From positions 90,772,253 to 90,836,252 of the forward strand of contig CM059579.1 in assembly GCA_030386875.1 (NCBI GenBank): 64,000 nucleotides of DNA, read 5' to 3'. This DNA is from Morinoia aosen (taxonomy: Eukaryota > Arthropoda > Malacostraca > Amphipoda > Talitridae). A program made the translations under genes and the position numbers. The notes beneath the pieces are model-generated. The model was not told where the DNA came from, made no database searches, and worked only from the letters and a program-made list of their open reading frames with translations. This document shows, piece after piece, positions 46,774 through 57,800 of this stretch; the stretch's first letter is position 1; each line of letters opens with the position of its first letter.

Positions 46774-48064
46774 TCCTCTCGTAGGACATCCTTCACGTTC
46801 AAGCCAGAGAGACTAGGGAGTCCGCATTTAATAATAGATAATAATAATAATTAGGCTGTACATGCCTTCCTGGCACGATTCCTAGCTTAAGTTAATGGAT
46901 CTTTGGACAACTTTTAGCCTTAGGTATGATCAGTACAGCGAGCCCTTAGCTGTTGCTTAGTGTGAACCGTTCTAATTGTCCAATACCGATCTTAAGGTAC
47001 TCATTGTAAATGGGCACCACACCCTAGATTAATCGGCGACCACAGCCTTGATTTATAATACTCTTGATCTTGTGAACTAATGTTGCACTCCATTTCGGAG
47101 ACGATTTAGGAAAAGATACGTCACGGCTAGTAGTACCCGGAGAAGACTCGTTTGTTGGAGTAATGGCATGTAGGGAGATTTATGATTGTCCATACGAGTA
47201 CTTATTGTTGCGACTGCCTCGCCCTTGTTCAGGTGCCAGAATTGGGCCGAGGCACCCGCATATAATCCTCTATTTGAGGCAACCCTGTAAATTCAGCAGT
47301 AAAGCTCGCAGCCTGGCTTGCGTAGCGACTGTCTCTCCTTGTGTTACCATGCTTGAACAAGTAACCCAAGCTCTCTTCCCGTACAGAAGAACCTGCGAAG
47401 CCGAAACACAAACATCACCACAAAACCCTATAGTAACGTTTCTCAGAACCACTTGAAAACGTACTAGTAGGTTCATTCGGAACGATCTCAGAATCACTTG
47501 AGACGTTCGTAAAACTTATTCAGCCTGAACGGCTATCAATCAACCAAGTAAGCCACAAGGCACTGGCAGAAATTACTGCCTCCCTCGAGATATCCTCATA
47601 ATACCAACTGTCACCGCACCTGCGGAATATTACACTAACAAATCCACTCTCGCCGGGATCCACCCCGGATTCCCTCGAGCCACGGCACCTGCTGGAGACG
47701 TCACCCGACGGGACCCGGATATTATTCCATAAGAAGTGGATCTACCTCCCAGCGGCCGCAGCATGACTCTCAGAGACTATTCGAATAAACTAAAACCAGG
47801 CGAGAGATTAAAAGTCCTTTCAATGTCCTGCAGAGGTGATTCGTGCAATTGAAAATTAGGTGCCAGTAGAGCTACCCGAATACCGCCTAACTCCTTCTGA
47901 GTCAGAGGCCGTAAATCATTCATTTTGCAATTAAATGTGCTCTACCCGGAGCACTGGTGACCCGCCTTTATAAAAGAACATCCTCTTGTGAAATCGATAA
48001 ATTCCTCGATATTCAACCTTTAAAAATCAAATTCAATTAGTTCCCCATTAGGGAGAAGTTCATA
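46774..48064 (+). repeat. Gypsy-1 3' LTR, second part
   Basis: It matches 27988-29278 in exact length (1291 bp) with few substitutions and ends GAAGTTCATA, followed by the duplication GAAC. It includes the TATAAAA at 47969-47975. Its end is 733 bp upstream of the Su(z)12 start codon, in the same transcriptional direction. Confidence 0.93.
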
Positions 48065-48429
48065 GAACTAATTGGCGTTGTTTCAAATTGTAACCTATGT
48101 AAGTGCAATGCATTTGGGCTTTGTTAGCGTTAGGCAAACAGACTGAATTTGCATTAAATTTTCCCGCCTCATTATCGTACGTTTTTTAGAAACATATATC
48201 AAACTCATTTTGTATTTTCTCAGCACATTCAATTATTTACAATTTTGTATTCGGTAATTATTTTACCTTGAATTGAATTCGGACCTAATGGAAAGTTTTG
48301 AAGCGAATACACATTATGTATCAGAGATATGGTCATTTTGAATATCAGATTATGGGTGGTTTCTCACAAACTGCCGAAAAGTTCAATAATTACCTCAAAA
48401 AATCCCACGCAGATATCGCATGTGCGTTT

Positions 48430-48485
48430 GTGTGTGCGTGCGCCCGCCCCTAGCCTTGTCCGGGTGGCGGAAGTAAAACTGTAAA
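48430..48485 (+). promoter_or_regulatory. Candidate Su(z)12 promoter elements
   Basis: A GC-box-like CGCCCGCCCC (about 48440) and an ETS-like GGCGGAAGTA (about 48466) lie about 330-350 bp upstream of the ATG, in an otherwise AT-rich area. ETS and GC boxes are common in TATA-less housekeeping promoters. The start site is not known. A possible 3' splice site (TTTTTAG at 48771-48777) could mean that the 5' UTR is spliced. Confidence 0.4.
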
Positions 48486-48796
48486 ATCGCAGATGAAGCA
48501 AAGAATTTGAAAATTTTGGATTGATCCGACTCATTATTTCTTAATTATTGTTCTAAAATAGTAAGAAATTTTCAAAGTGTGTGCATCAAGACTGGTTATC
48601 GGTGAGGAAAGGCAGAGCATTCTAATATTGATATGCCTGGTTTGAATGTTTATAAACACAGTATTCTCCACTCGTTTGGATGGGAATTAAAGGTTCAATG
48701 AAAGTATATCGACTGTCTAAATTTTACTTCGACATTCACTTCTTTAACATTTCAATATATTGATGAGTATTTTTTAGCACGAATCATCTGAATATC

Positions 48797-48899
48797 ATGG
48801 TTGGGAAAATGCCCCAGAAGAAGAAGGACAATCTTTGCTCAGAAAAGTCCTTTCAAGATATGCAAGCTGATCATGAGCTATTTCTACAGGCATTTGAAA
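48797..48899 (+). CDS. Su(z)12: Su(z)12 coding exon 1
   Basis: The ATG at 48797 has A at -3 and G at +4. A second in-frame ATG at 48809 begins MPQKKKDN and could equally be the start, since known SUZ12 N-termini are short and Lys-rich. It encodes the basic N-terminus and QADHELFLQAFE. The donor is GTAAGT at 48900, leaving one base of a split Lys codon. Confidence 0.9.
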
Positions 48900-51800
48900 G
48901 TAAGTTGATTTAGGTTAGTCAATGACCAGGATTGGAAAAGAAAGATTGTGATCTGTAAATAAAATGTTAGAGACCTGTTAATTCATTAATTTTTCAATTA
49001 AGTTCATTGCCTGAATTTTTGTTTTCATTATAACTCATCAAACTTGACAAGTTAGTTGATGTGGTAAATCTGAAGGATATGTCAGTTATCGATTTTGTAA
49101 ATTTCGATGCCTAAGCATAGTTAATTAGATCGAAATTAACAAGTTTTCTTCTATGCACTTTCCGTCTCAAATGAGTATTTTATTAGTTGTAGCGGTAAAT
49201 GACTTACCCCAACTCCAGTGTTTGAAGCAGCAAGTAATTCAAGGAGCACGTCGAACAGCAACACTGAAATGCGCACTCGCTTCCAGCGCGATCGTCATCA
49301 AAGACGAAACCAAACCTACCGCCATACCTCGTTAAATACTCCTATGACAAAAAAAGTGTAAAGAAGAAAAGTTGTTTATTTCAATGTTATTACCATGAGT
49401 CAAGCAACAAAAATTCAAAAATTGATGAGTAGCTGTTTAGTCGAGCGCATTTGTCATCAACGACGAAACTAAACTTACCGCTATAAATCGTATAATACTC
49501 ATTTGAGACGGAAAGTGCATAGAAGAAAACTTGGTCAATATTTACTTTATGTCAGGCAAACGACCATTATGGGCGCCGCCATCTTGGATTTGATGTAAAC
49601 AAGATTGCGGTCGTCACCCTAATGGGTGGGTTAGAAGCTTTATTTATAATTTTCGCTATAAGAACTGTGGCTAACCCTCACGACCCAACCTCTTTACGTT
49701 TGTAATAGGGAGTTAGCTTCCGTTATTAATTAAATTCTGCTTGGCGCGCTCGCTTTGCTGGCGCGCAAAAGCAAACTTCTAAGTTCAATAATTCAAAAAA
49801 ACCGCATCAGTGCCCATAATGTCATTCATGTAAAACATTTTTAAATGGGCTCCTTCACTGATGGTTCGAAATGGAATGCTTAATTTTGGTGGATCACCTA
49901 AACTCAATATTGACCTGAAATTTGTTTAGGAAGGAATTTGTTACCTGAGGTACCCCTGCAGTTTGTTTAAAGTCATTAATTTAGCTTGAGAGTCTTTTTC
50001 TTATCAATATTTACTAATAATTCAAATAATTCATTTCTTTGTCCAGTACAATTGGCTCCTATTTTTGGTGGTACTATTTGTGAGAAACATTTGTTAATAA
50101 AGATGCTATTGTACTTAATGGTTACTTTCCTCACCCTTAGCTCTTAAAAGTCTTATTTTAACTTATGTGAACTGTTGATTATTATCAAAATTTGTATTGT
50201 AACATAATACTGAGCATAAGTTGTATTCCCTAAATTTATAGTTTTCTCGTACATTTTCCTAGGCCTTATCTGCAACTGCCGTTTCCTATAGTTGACCAAT
50301 GAACTGAAATGCGAATGAACATGTGAAACAGGTCACTAAAACGTGACCAAGTAAATGAAACCGATCAATGAAACATGACCAAACAAATTAAATTTCAACT
50401 GGTTAAACCATCATCAAAAAATAACTGAATAGGATCAACTGGAAAGTTAAAGCAGGCATTTGATAATTTAGTTTGAGGAACATTGTATGGCAACACTGAA
50501 TTCATTGTTTTGATTCTGTGCTGTGTAAACGTTCAATCTTACTGATTGTCTTGAAACATGTGCAAGTTGCCCAGCCATTCAAGACTTACCGTACCTCATG
50601 TTGATATGCATTAATTTAGCAAATGGATTACATTGAATTTGTTATAAATTAATTTTTTCTATACCTCACTTCCATTTTGCACAAAAAATTTTTTTAGTGC
50701 TACAAAAATTGCAAACCCTAATCGAGCTAACTCAGTGCAAATCTGAAGTAATCCAACCTAGCACCTATGTCAGAACGCACATTGAGATGTGCATTAGATT
50801 CAGTTTTGTAGTAAAAATATACTTGTTTTGTCATAAATGTAGTGCTTAATTTCCTCTTCTAAATAGCCAATATCTTATTAATTCTTGATTTGTGACAGTT
50901 TTTATTGACAAATGTATGAAATGTAAAGGTAACCTCATCATGAATCATTATGGAATTGTGGAGGAACAGGGATGTTTGAGGCAGAGCAGCATTGTTATGA
51001 GAGATGTTTGAGGCAGAGCAGCATTGTTATGAGAGATGTTTGAGGCAGAGCAGCATTGTTATGAGGGATGTTTGAGGCAGAGCAGCATTGTTATGAGGGA
51101 TGTTTGAGGCAGAGCAGCATTGTTATGAGGGATGTTTGAGGCAGAGCAGCATTGTTATGAGGGATGTTTGAGGCAGAGCAGCATTGTTATGAGGGATGTT
51201 TGAGGCAGAGCAGCATTGTTATGAGGGATGTTTGAGGCAGAGCAGCATTGTTATGAGGGATGTTTGAGGCAGAGCAGCATTGTTATGAGGGATGTTTGAG
51301 GCAGAGCAGCATTGTTATGAGGGATGTTTGAGGCAGAGCAGCATTGTTATGAGAGATGTTTGAGGCAGAGCAGCATTGTTATGAGAAATGTTTGAGGCAG
51401 AGCAGCATTGTTATGAGGGATGTTTGAGGCAGAGCAGCATTGTTATGAGGGATGTTTGAGGCAGAGCAGCATTGTTATGATTGCATTTCTTTTTCAGAGC
51501 CCACCCAAATCTACCGGTACCTGAGAACTCGCCACATCTTGAGTGTAAGTATGGCCCTAGCTCAGTAAATTGATGCTGCTGTTAGTGTGGGGGGCTTGTG
51601 ATGGTATCATGTTGTGCACTCAAATGAGTACCTTAATCATCTATAGAGGGTCTACTGCTCACCATTGGTTATGCTGACTTGTAACTTTTTAAGTAGGAAA
51701 TGGCTCAAATGTCAATTGAAATTTGCCAATATGGAGCACATTTGTATAAAAATAGCATCTAGATTAGTTTTTGAATATCACAAGTTTTGAAAAATAAATT

Positions 51801-54800
51801 TGAATAATTTTGGTACAGGGAGTCCCCAGCTTACGGCATATTGACTTTCGGCAACTGGGCGTGACAAACAAGCGCCCATAAACCGTATTAGTTCATGTTC
51901 CACTTTTGGTTAATCCATTCATAGCTACAAACTGCGTGAAGTACTAGTTTTTCTTGCACGGCTGATTACGTGGTAATGTGCACAAACGGGTTATGAACGT
52001 GTTCTTGTCATTAGTTAGTATAATTTTGTATCTAAGGGCATGTTTCTGTGATGGATAGGCCCAAGTTTCGACTTCCATACCAAACTGGTTTATGAACATC
52101 CATAATCATGGAACTCGTAGGTAAGGCGAGGACCTCCTGTTCTCGTTTGTGATGTGTGAGACTACAAGTGAGGGCTTCCTGTCTGGTGTTGAAGGCTTTG
52201 TGGGGCTCCTGCAACCATGGAAAAGCTGGGGTGGAGCTTTTGGAGTCACCATTTTGTATGAAAATTGCTAATGTGAGAGAAATTTGTACTCTATCTGGCT
52301 TTGAAAGATCTGGCATGTTTGCTACTCTGTGCATGTAAACTATTGTTTTTCAAATAACCGTCTTTTCATGAATACTTTGTAAGAATCAAACGTGACTCTC
52401 ACTTGAGACATATCTTGAATAGTTTTCAGAAAAGTTACTTTGTTCATTACTGAAAGCTCTCCAAGATGAGTTTTAATCTTTTTTGTTGAAAAAATTTTTT
52501 TGGGATGGACTGCATTGATATCTGTGATGGTCATACTCTTATTAGTATTAATTAGCTTTTATTAATTTGTGTAATACCTCAGTCTGTGTTGTTGACTTTG
52601 GTTGTTTCCTAGTCCAACTTTTACCAGAGCATCAATGACTTTAGCCTCCTAAAATTGCCTCTGCACTGGGACACTAAAGTCATAGAGGCTTCACAGGAAG
52701 TTAGGCTGGGATGTCTTGTAAACACAAAATGAAGAGTTAACTCCTGCATCCGAGGCGGTGCTCTGTAACTCGTGTGAGTACTTCTAGTACCTGCCCCATA
52801 ACTCCTTGGAATGTGTGTGTGTGCAGTTATCTGCTTACCATATCTTCATATGTTAGATGTAAGTGATGTTAGAATGCCTGTGTTTGGTGAAGTGAATAGA
52901 AGTCGAATAAGAAGTGCAGAGGTGAGATGTGCGTTGGATGAAATGAAAAATGGGAAAGCTCCAGGTTTGGATGGCTGCACGGTTGAATGTCTAAAGAAAG
53001 GAGGAAATGTTATAGAATGGTTGGTGCGTTTTTTAAATGTGTGTTTCGAGGCTAGTAAAGTGCCGGTTGATTGGAGTAGCGCGTGCGTAGTTCCGTTGTA
53101 CAAGGGGAAAGGTGACAGGTATGAGTGCAGTAATTCTAGGGGTATAAGTCTACTGAGTGTTGTTGGGAAGCTGTATGGAAGATTGTTAATTAGAAGAGTG
53201 AGAGTGTTGACGGATCGTGTGCTTGCTGAAGAACAGTGTGGTTTTAGGTGTGGTAGAGGTTGTGTGGATCAAATGTTTGCTGTGAGGCAGGTGAATGAAA
53301 AATACTTATTAAAGGGAAAGGACGTATATTGGGCATTTATGGATCTAGAGAAGGCGTATGACAGAGTGGATCGCGAGGCTTTATGGCAAGTGGTAAGTTT
53401 GTATGGAGTGGGTGGGAGACTGTTGAATGCGATCAAGAGTTTCTACATTGATAGCAGAGCATGTGTGAGAGTAGGGAATGAGGTGAGTGAATGGTTCCCA
53501 GTTGTGACAGGTGTGAGACAGGGATGTGTGATGTTGCCGTGGTTGTTTGATTTGTTTATGGATGGTGTGGTGAGAGAAGTGAATGCCAGAGTGTTGGGAA
53601 AAGGTGCGCAGTTGGTGGGACGAAATGGTATGTATTGGGAAGTGTGTCAGCTGTTGTTTGCAGATGATGCAGCACTTGTGGCTGATTCAGAGGAAAAACT
53701 GAGGAGACTGGTTACAGAGTTTGGTAGAGTGTGCAAAAGGTGTAAATTGAGGGTAAATGTGAATAAAAGTAAGGTGATGAGATGTTCAAGAGGTGGAGTG
53801 TTTGGAACTTTGGATGTGAGGTTGAATGGGGAAGTTTTAGAGGAGGTAGAGCATTTTAGGTACCTCGGGTCGGATGTGACTGTTAAGGATAGTATGGAAG
53901 TAGAAGTGAAGCATCGAGTGAGTGAAGGTTGTAAGACATTGGGTGCAATGAGGAAAGTTTTTGAATGCAGGAGTTTGAGTATGAATGCTAAGAGGGGACT
54001 GTATGAAAGTTTGATTGTGCCAGTTTTGTTGTATGGAGCAGAGTCCTGGGGGTTGAGAGCAGCTGAGAGGAGGAAGTTGGATGTGTCTGAGATGAAGTGT
54101 TTGAGGAGCATGTATGGAGTAACTAGAAGAGATAGGATCAGGAATGAGTTGGTTAGGGAGCAGACGGGTGTTATCAAAAAGTTGAGCAGGCGAGTGGATG
54201 AAAGAGTGCTTGGATGGTTTGGGCATGTAGAAAGAATGAATGTTGAGCGGCTGGTGAAAAAGATGTATATGTCGGAAGTGAGTGGTCTTCGAGCGCGAGG
54301 TAGACCACGGATGAGTTGGATGGATGGGGTGCGACGTGCTTTGTATGAGAGGGGTCTGACTGTGGACGTGGCGAGAGGGATGGCTGCGGACAGAAGTGAG
54401 TGGGGGCAGTGTATAAGGAGGTAATTTTATTTTTGACGCGTTACTGGAAGCTGCCCGCGTGTGATGGGGTTGACCTGTCATGTGCGGGGGAGGGGCTGCA
54501 CTCAATGAAGCGGTCGGGGTAAACCAGCTGTTGCTGTCGGGCCTGACTGTGGAAGGTGGTTGTGCTGGGCTGCTGCTGATCCTGGCAGTTCAGGTGCGGC
54601 CAGTGCTGCCTCTCTTGCCTCCTAGTGACTAAGTGTGGTGATTGTGGCCTGCTGTTGGCTACCCTCCCATGGGGAGGATAAGCCCGGTATATGTATGTAT
54701 GTATATCTTCATATGCATTTTTGTATTAAGCTTTACTCTTCTTAGATATTCACTTAACCAAATTGTTTTCTGTAAGTATGCTGAGATTATGCTCTCACTC

Positions 54801-57800
54801 TTCTTGATACACCTAAGTCATTGCATCACCCTGATGAGTCAAGTCATTAAAAATAACCTTACTGAACTCTCAGTTGTGTATCTCACTGAGCCTCATTTAG
54901 TGGGTTAGGTTTATTGTCTAGCCCATTATTCCTCTGTATTTGAAAATGTCAATTGAAAAATGGAATGATAGCATCAACAGTTGGAATGATATCATGATCA
55001 TTTATTTTGTATAAGAAAGAGAATTTCTCATGCGTGGCACAGATTTGGTCTACAGTCCACATTTTACTGAGTGTTGTCTATCACTATGCCATTTTTCTCT
55101 TTGTGACAATGTATTAATTTATGATTGCTTCCCAGTAGTATTTTTTGAGTTGGTCATGCTATAAGGTATCTTGAGATCATTGATTAATGATGGACTTAGT
55201 AAAATGTGGTGAGAATCTGTGCTACCTGGGAAGTAATTCTCTGGCTTGTACAAAATATTTGATTAGGATTTATTTCCAACTGTTGATGCTATTCTAAAAT
55301 GGTGTGTATTCAAATACATCAGCTCTAAAGTTGATGTTATGAAGCTATGTTGTAGCTTAGTTTTGCTGAAATGTTCCCTCACCATTTGACACAAATTACA
55401 TTTCTGAGCTTGAATTGATCCCTTAATGTTTGCAGCCAGTGTTCCTGCGCCGCAGTCTGTACTACATGAAGAACCGCATGAGCCGCAACCACAAGAATAG
55501 GGCTACTTTCAAGGTGGACTCCTTGGTACAAAAGGTGAGAATGCTCACTTTCCATCTCTTGAGGCACAATTGGTGCTTACAAGTTCAAATCAGAATTTTG
55601 CAAGTGAATGTGTGCTTGTAATTTGCTGGCATTTCATTCTATACCAAGTTCTTTGGAAGTGTAGAAACAATGATAATAGCACACAGGATTTACTTCTAAG
55701 CACACCTTCTGCTGTCCTGTTTTTTGGCACCTACTACTATCTTTTTCAACTTTCATCTTGTTTCATGAACTTCTTTCTCAACTTCTGTTTCTATGCCCCT
55801 TCTGCATAGATTCTGTGTTCCCTTATCTACATTCTAAATGGCACCTTCCTCCTTCATCTTTTCAAAACGTTTCTTTAGAGGTTAGGGAGGCTCAAACTAA
55901 CATATACTCTAATGTGTAATCTTCGTGAGGGCATTTTACCATTTGCTGTTTGATATTGTGTCATAGTATGTCATGACTGGTTCATGGCCAATTTATGTTG
56001 TTAACTCCAATTTGGTGGTGCCCACAGCGGGCCAAAAATGAGTTGCAGTCCAACCACCCCGGCAGCTTTCTCAACCTTGCCTTCATTGGATTCTTCGACA
56101 AGAAAGGTGGGTGCTCTCATGTGGTTGTGGTCTGCTTGTGGGCAATTTTACTCGTTGACCAGTAAACTTGTGTGCCCAAAGAGGTGCGTGTCTCATTTTC
56201 AGTGACCAAGTGTTTGTTGAGCTCACCTCTTGGGGAAATGCTAAAAACTCCTTCTTCTAAATCATTGCATTTATGGCATGTAGTAAGAGGAAATTTAGAG
56301 ACGTGAAATGATACATCTCAGAAGAAATGATTCACTGTGAATATCTATGCAAATGTTCAACCAACTTCATTCACTTGGTTGGTGCCTAATATTCGAAGGG
56401 TTAAGTTAAGTTTATGGACAGAGAACATCCTGTGCACTCATGCCACAATTCTGTCACTTTTCATTTGTGTGGGCCAAGTTGAGTTTCTGTAGTTTTTTGA
56501 TGGCTCACAGTAACTCAACTCAGGTGCCCACATTTGCTGGTGTGTGCTGAGGAATTAGTTATGATGCGTGTTTTGATGGGCGAATTGCGGGCTGTGTAGC
56601 TCTGGCGTACAGGGATGTCTTCAGTTATTTTGATTTGATCTAGCTTCAGCTGGTGAAGTTTTGGTAGGCTTCTCACACTGCACTAATTTCTTATCAAGTT
56701 CATGTCGCATGCAAGGTATCCAATATTTGAAGGCGTGTGGTCAAATCTTGTGTTAGAAAAGTTGGTGCAGGTGTTTTGAATTAGTTTTATTTTGTTAAAA
56801 AGAGGTGTTTTCTCGTGCTCTTGCAGTTTTTAAATTTTTACTGGTATTAGTCAGTGTTTTATGTGCTCTTTAAGATAGATCACAAAATGTGTTTCTTCTC
56901 ACAAGAAGATTATTGTGGACACATGTATTAGCAACACTCAAGGGTTGGGTGTCAGGGGCTGGCATGCTGCACAGCACCAGCAAGTTCTGCTTTAGCAGGA
57001 GGTGAAACATTCTAATCCTAGCCAAAAGTCTGGAGTAAGATCTTTTCTAGTTTTGAAATTCGTCACAACACCAAGAAATACCTCAAAATTTATTTTTATT
57101 TTTATATGAACATCTAGGATCTTGAATCGGTTGTGTAGAATTTTTTGAAGATTCAAATGAAATGGTGCATTTATCCTATGCTTTGGATATTATTGCCAGT
57201 AATGTCATTTTTGAAGCAAATTCTGAGTGGCAGCTCTCTGAGATGACTGTAGGGCAGAGCTGCAGGTCTGGATTACATTCTAATTGAGTGGCAGCTCTCT
57301 GAGATGACTGTAGGGAAGAGCTGCAGGTCTGGATTACATTCTAATTGAGTGGCAGCTCTCTGAGATGACTGTAGGGAAGAGCTGCAGGTCTGGATTACAT
57401 TCTAATTGAGTGGCAGCTCTCTGAGATGACTGTAGGGCAGAGCTGCAGGTCTGGATTACATTCTAATTGAGTGGCAGCTCTCTGAGATGACTGTAGGGCA
57501 GAGCTGCAGGTCTGGATTACATTCTAATTGAGTGGCAGCTCTCTGAGATGACTGTAGGGAAGAGCTGCAGGTCTGGATTACATTCTAATTGAGTGGCAGC
57601 TCTCTGAGATGACTGTAGGGCAGAGCTGCAGGTCTGGATTACATTCTAATTGAGTGGCAGCTCTCTGAGATGACTGTAGGGCAGAGCTGCAGGTCTGGAT
57701 TACATTCTAATTGAGTGGCAGCTCTCTGAGATGACTGTAGGGAAGAGCTGCAGGTCTGGATTACATTCTAATTGAGTGGCAGCTCTCTGGACTGAGATGA

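Larger units (their letters stand above)
26581..48064 (+). mobile_element. Gypsy-1: Ty3/gypsy-type retrotransposon, 3' LTR split by nested insertions
   Basis: Two LTRs flank a gag-pol region. The 5' LTR is 26581-29278. The 3' LTR is 34196-35602 plus 46774-48064. The two 3' pieces (1407 and 1291 bp) add up to exactly the 2698 bp of the 5' LTR, with no net indel. The duplication GAAC flanks the whole (26577-26580 and 48065-48068), which shows that the 11.2 kb between the pieces arrived after Gypsy-1. Order PR-RT-RNase H-IN identifies Ty3/gypsy type. It is inactive as read because of a stop in pol and a split LTR. Confidence 0.92.
48900..51497 (+). other. Su(z)12 intron 1
   Basis: 2598 bp. It contains a foldback element (49140-49533), an AAGATGGCGGC motif on the minus strand (plus-strand GCCGCCATCTT near 49573), AT-rich sequence, and the 32-bp minisatellite next to the acceptor TTCTTTTTCAG. 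No other coding exon was found. Confidence 0.8.
51545..55435 (+). other. Su(z)12 intron 2
   Basis: 3891 bp. It contains a MITE-like element (51816-52139) and a 5'-truncated non-LTR element (52853-54702) in sense orientation. The remaining sequence is AT-rich with no exon-like frame. Confidence 0.8.

Noticed and set aside
50971-51482. CRISPR-like regular array
   Set aside because: Pure head-to-tail 32-bp units without spacers, in a eukaryotic intron: a minisatellite.
52811-52852. First 14 codons of the 537-codon RT frame as part of the protein
   Set aside because: They lie upstream of the 5' breakpoint set by the 13-bp target duplication and are host intron sequence.
53647-54505. Minus-strand frames of 176 and 222 codons opposite the RTE-like reverse transcriptase
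   Set aside because: Low-complexity composition produced by antisense reading of the RT; the sense strand has all RT motifs.
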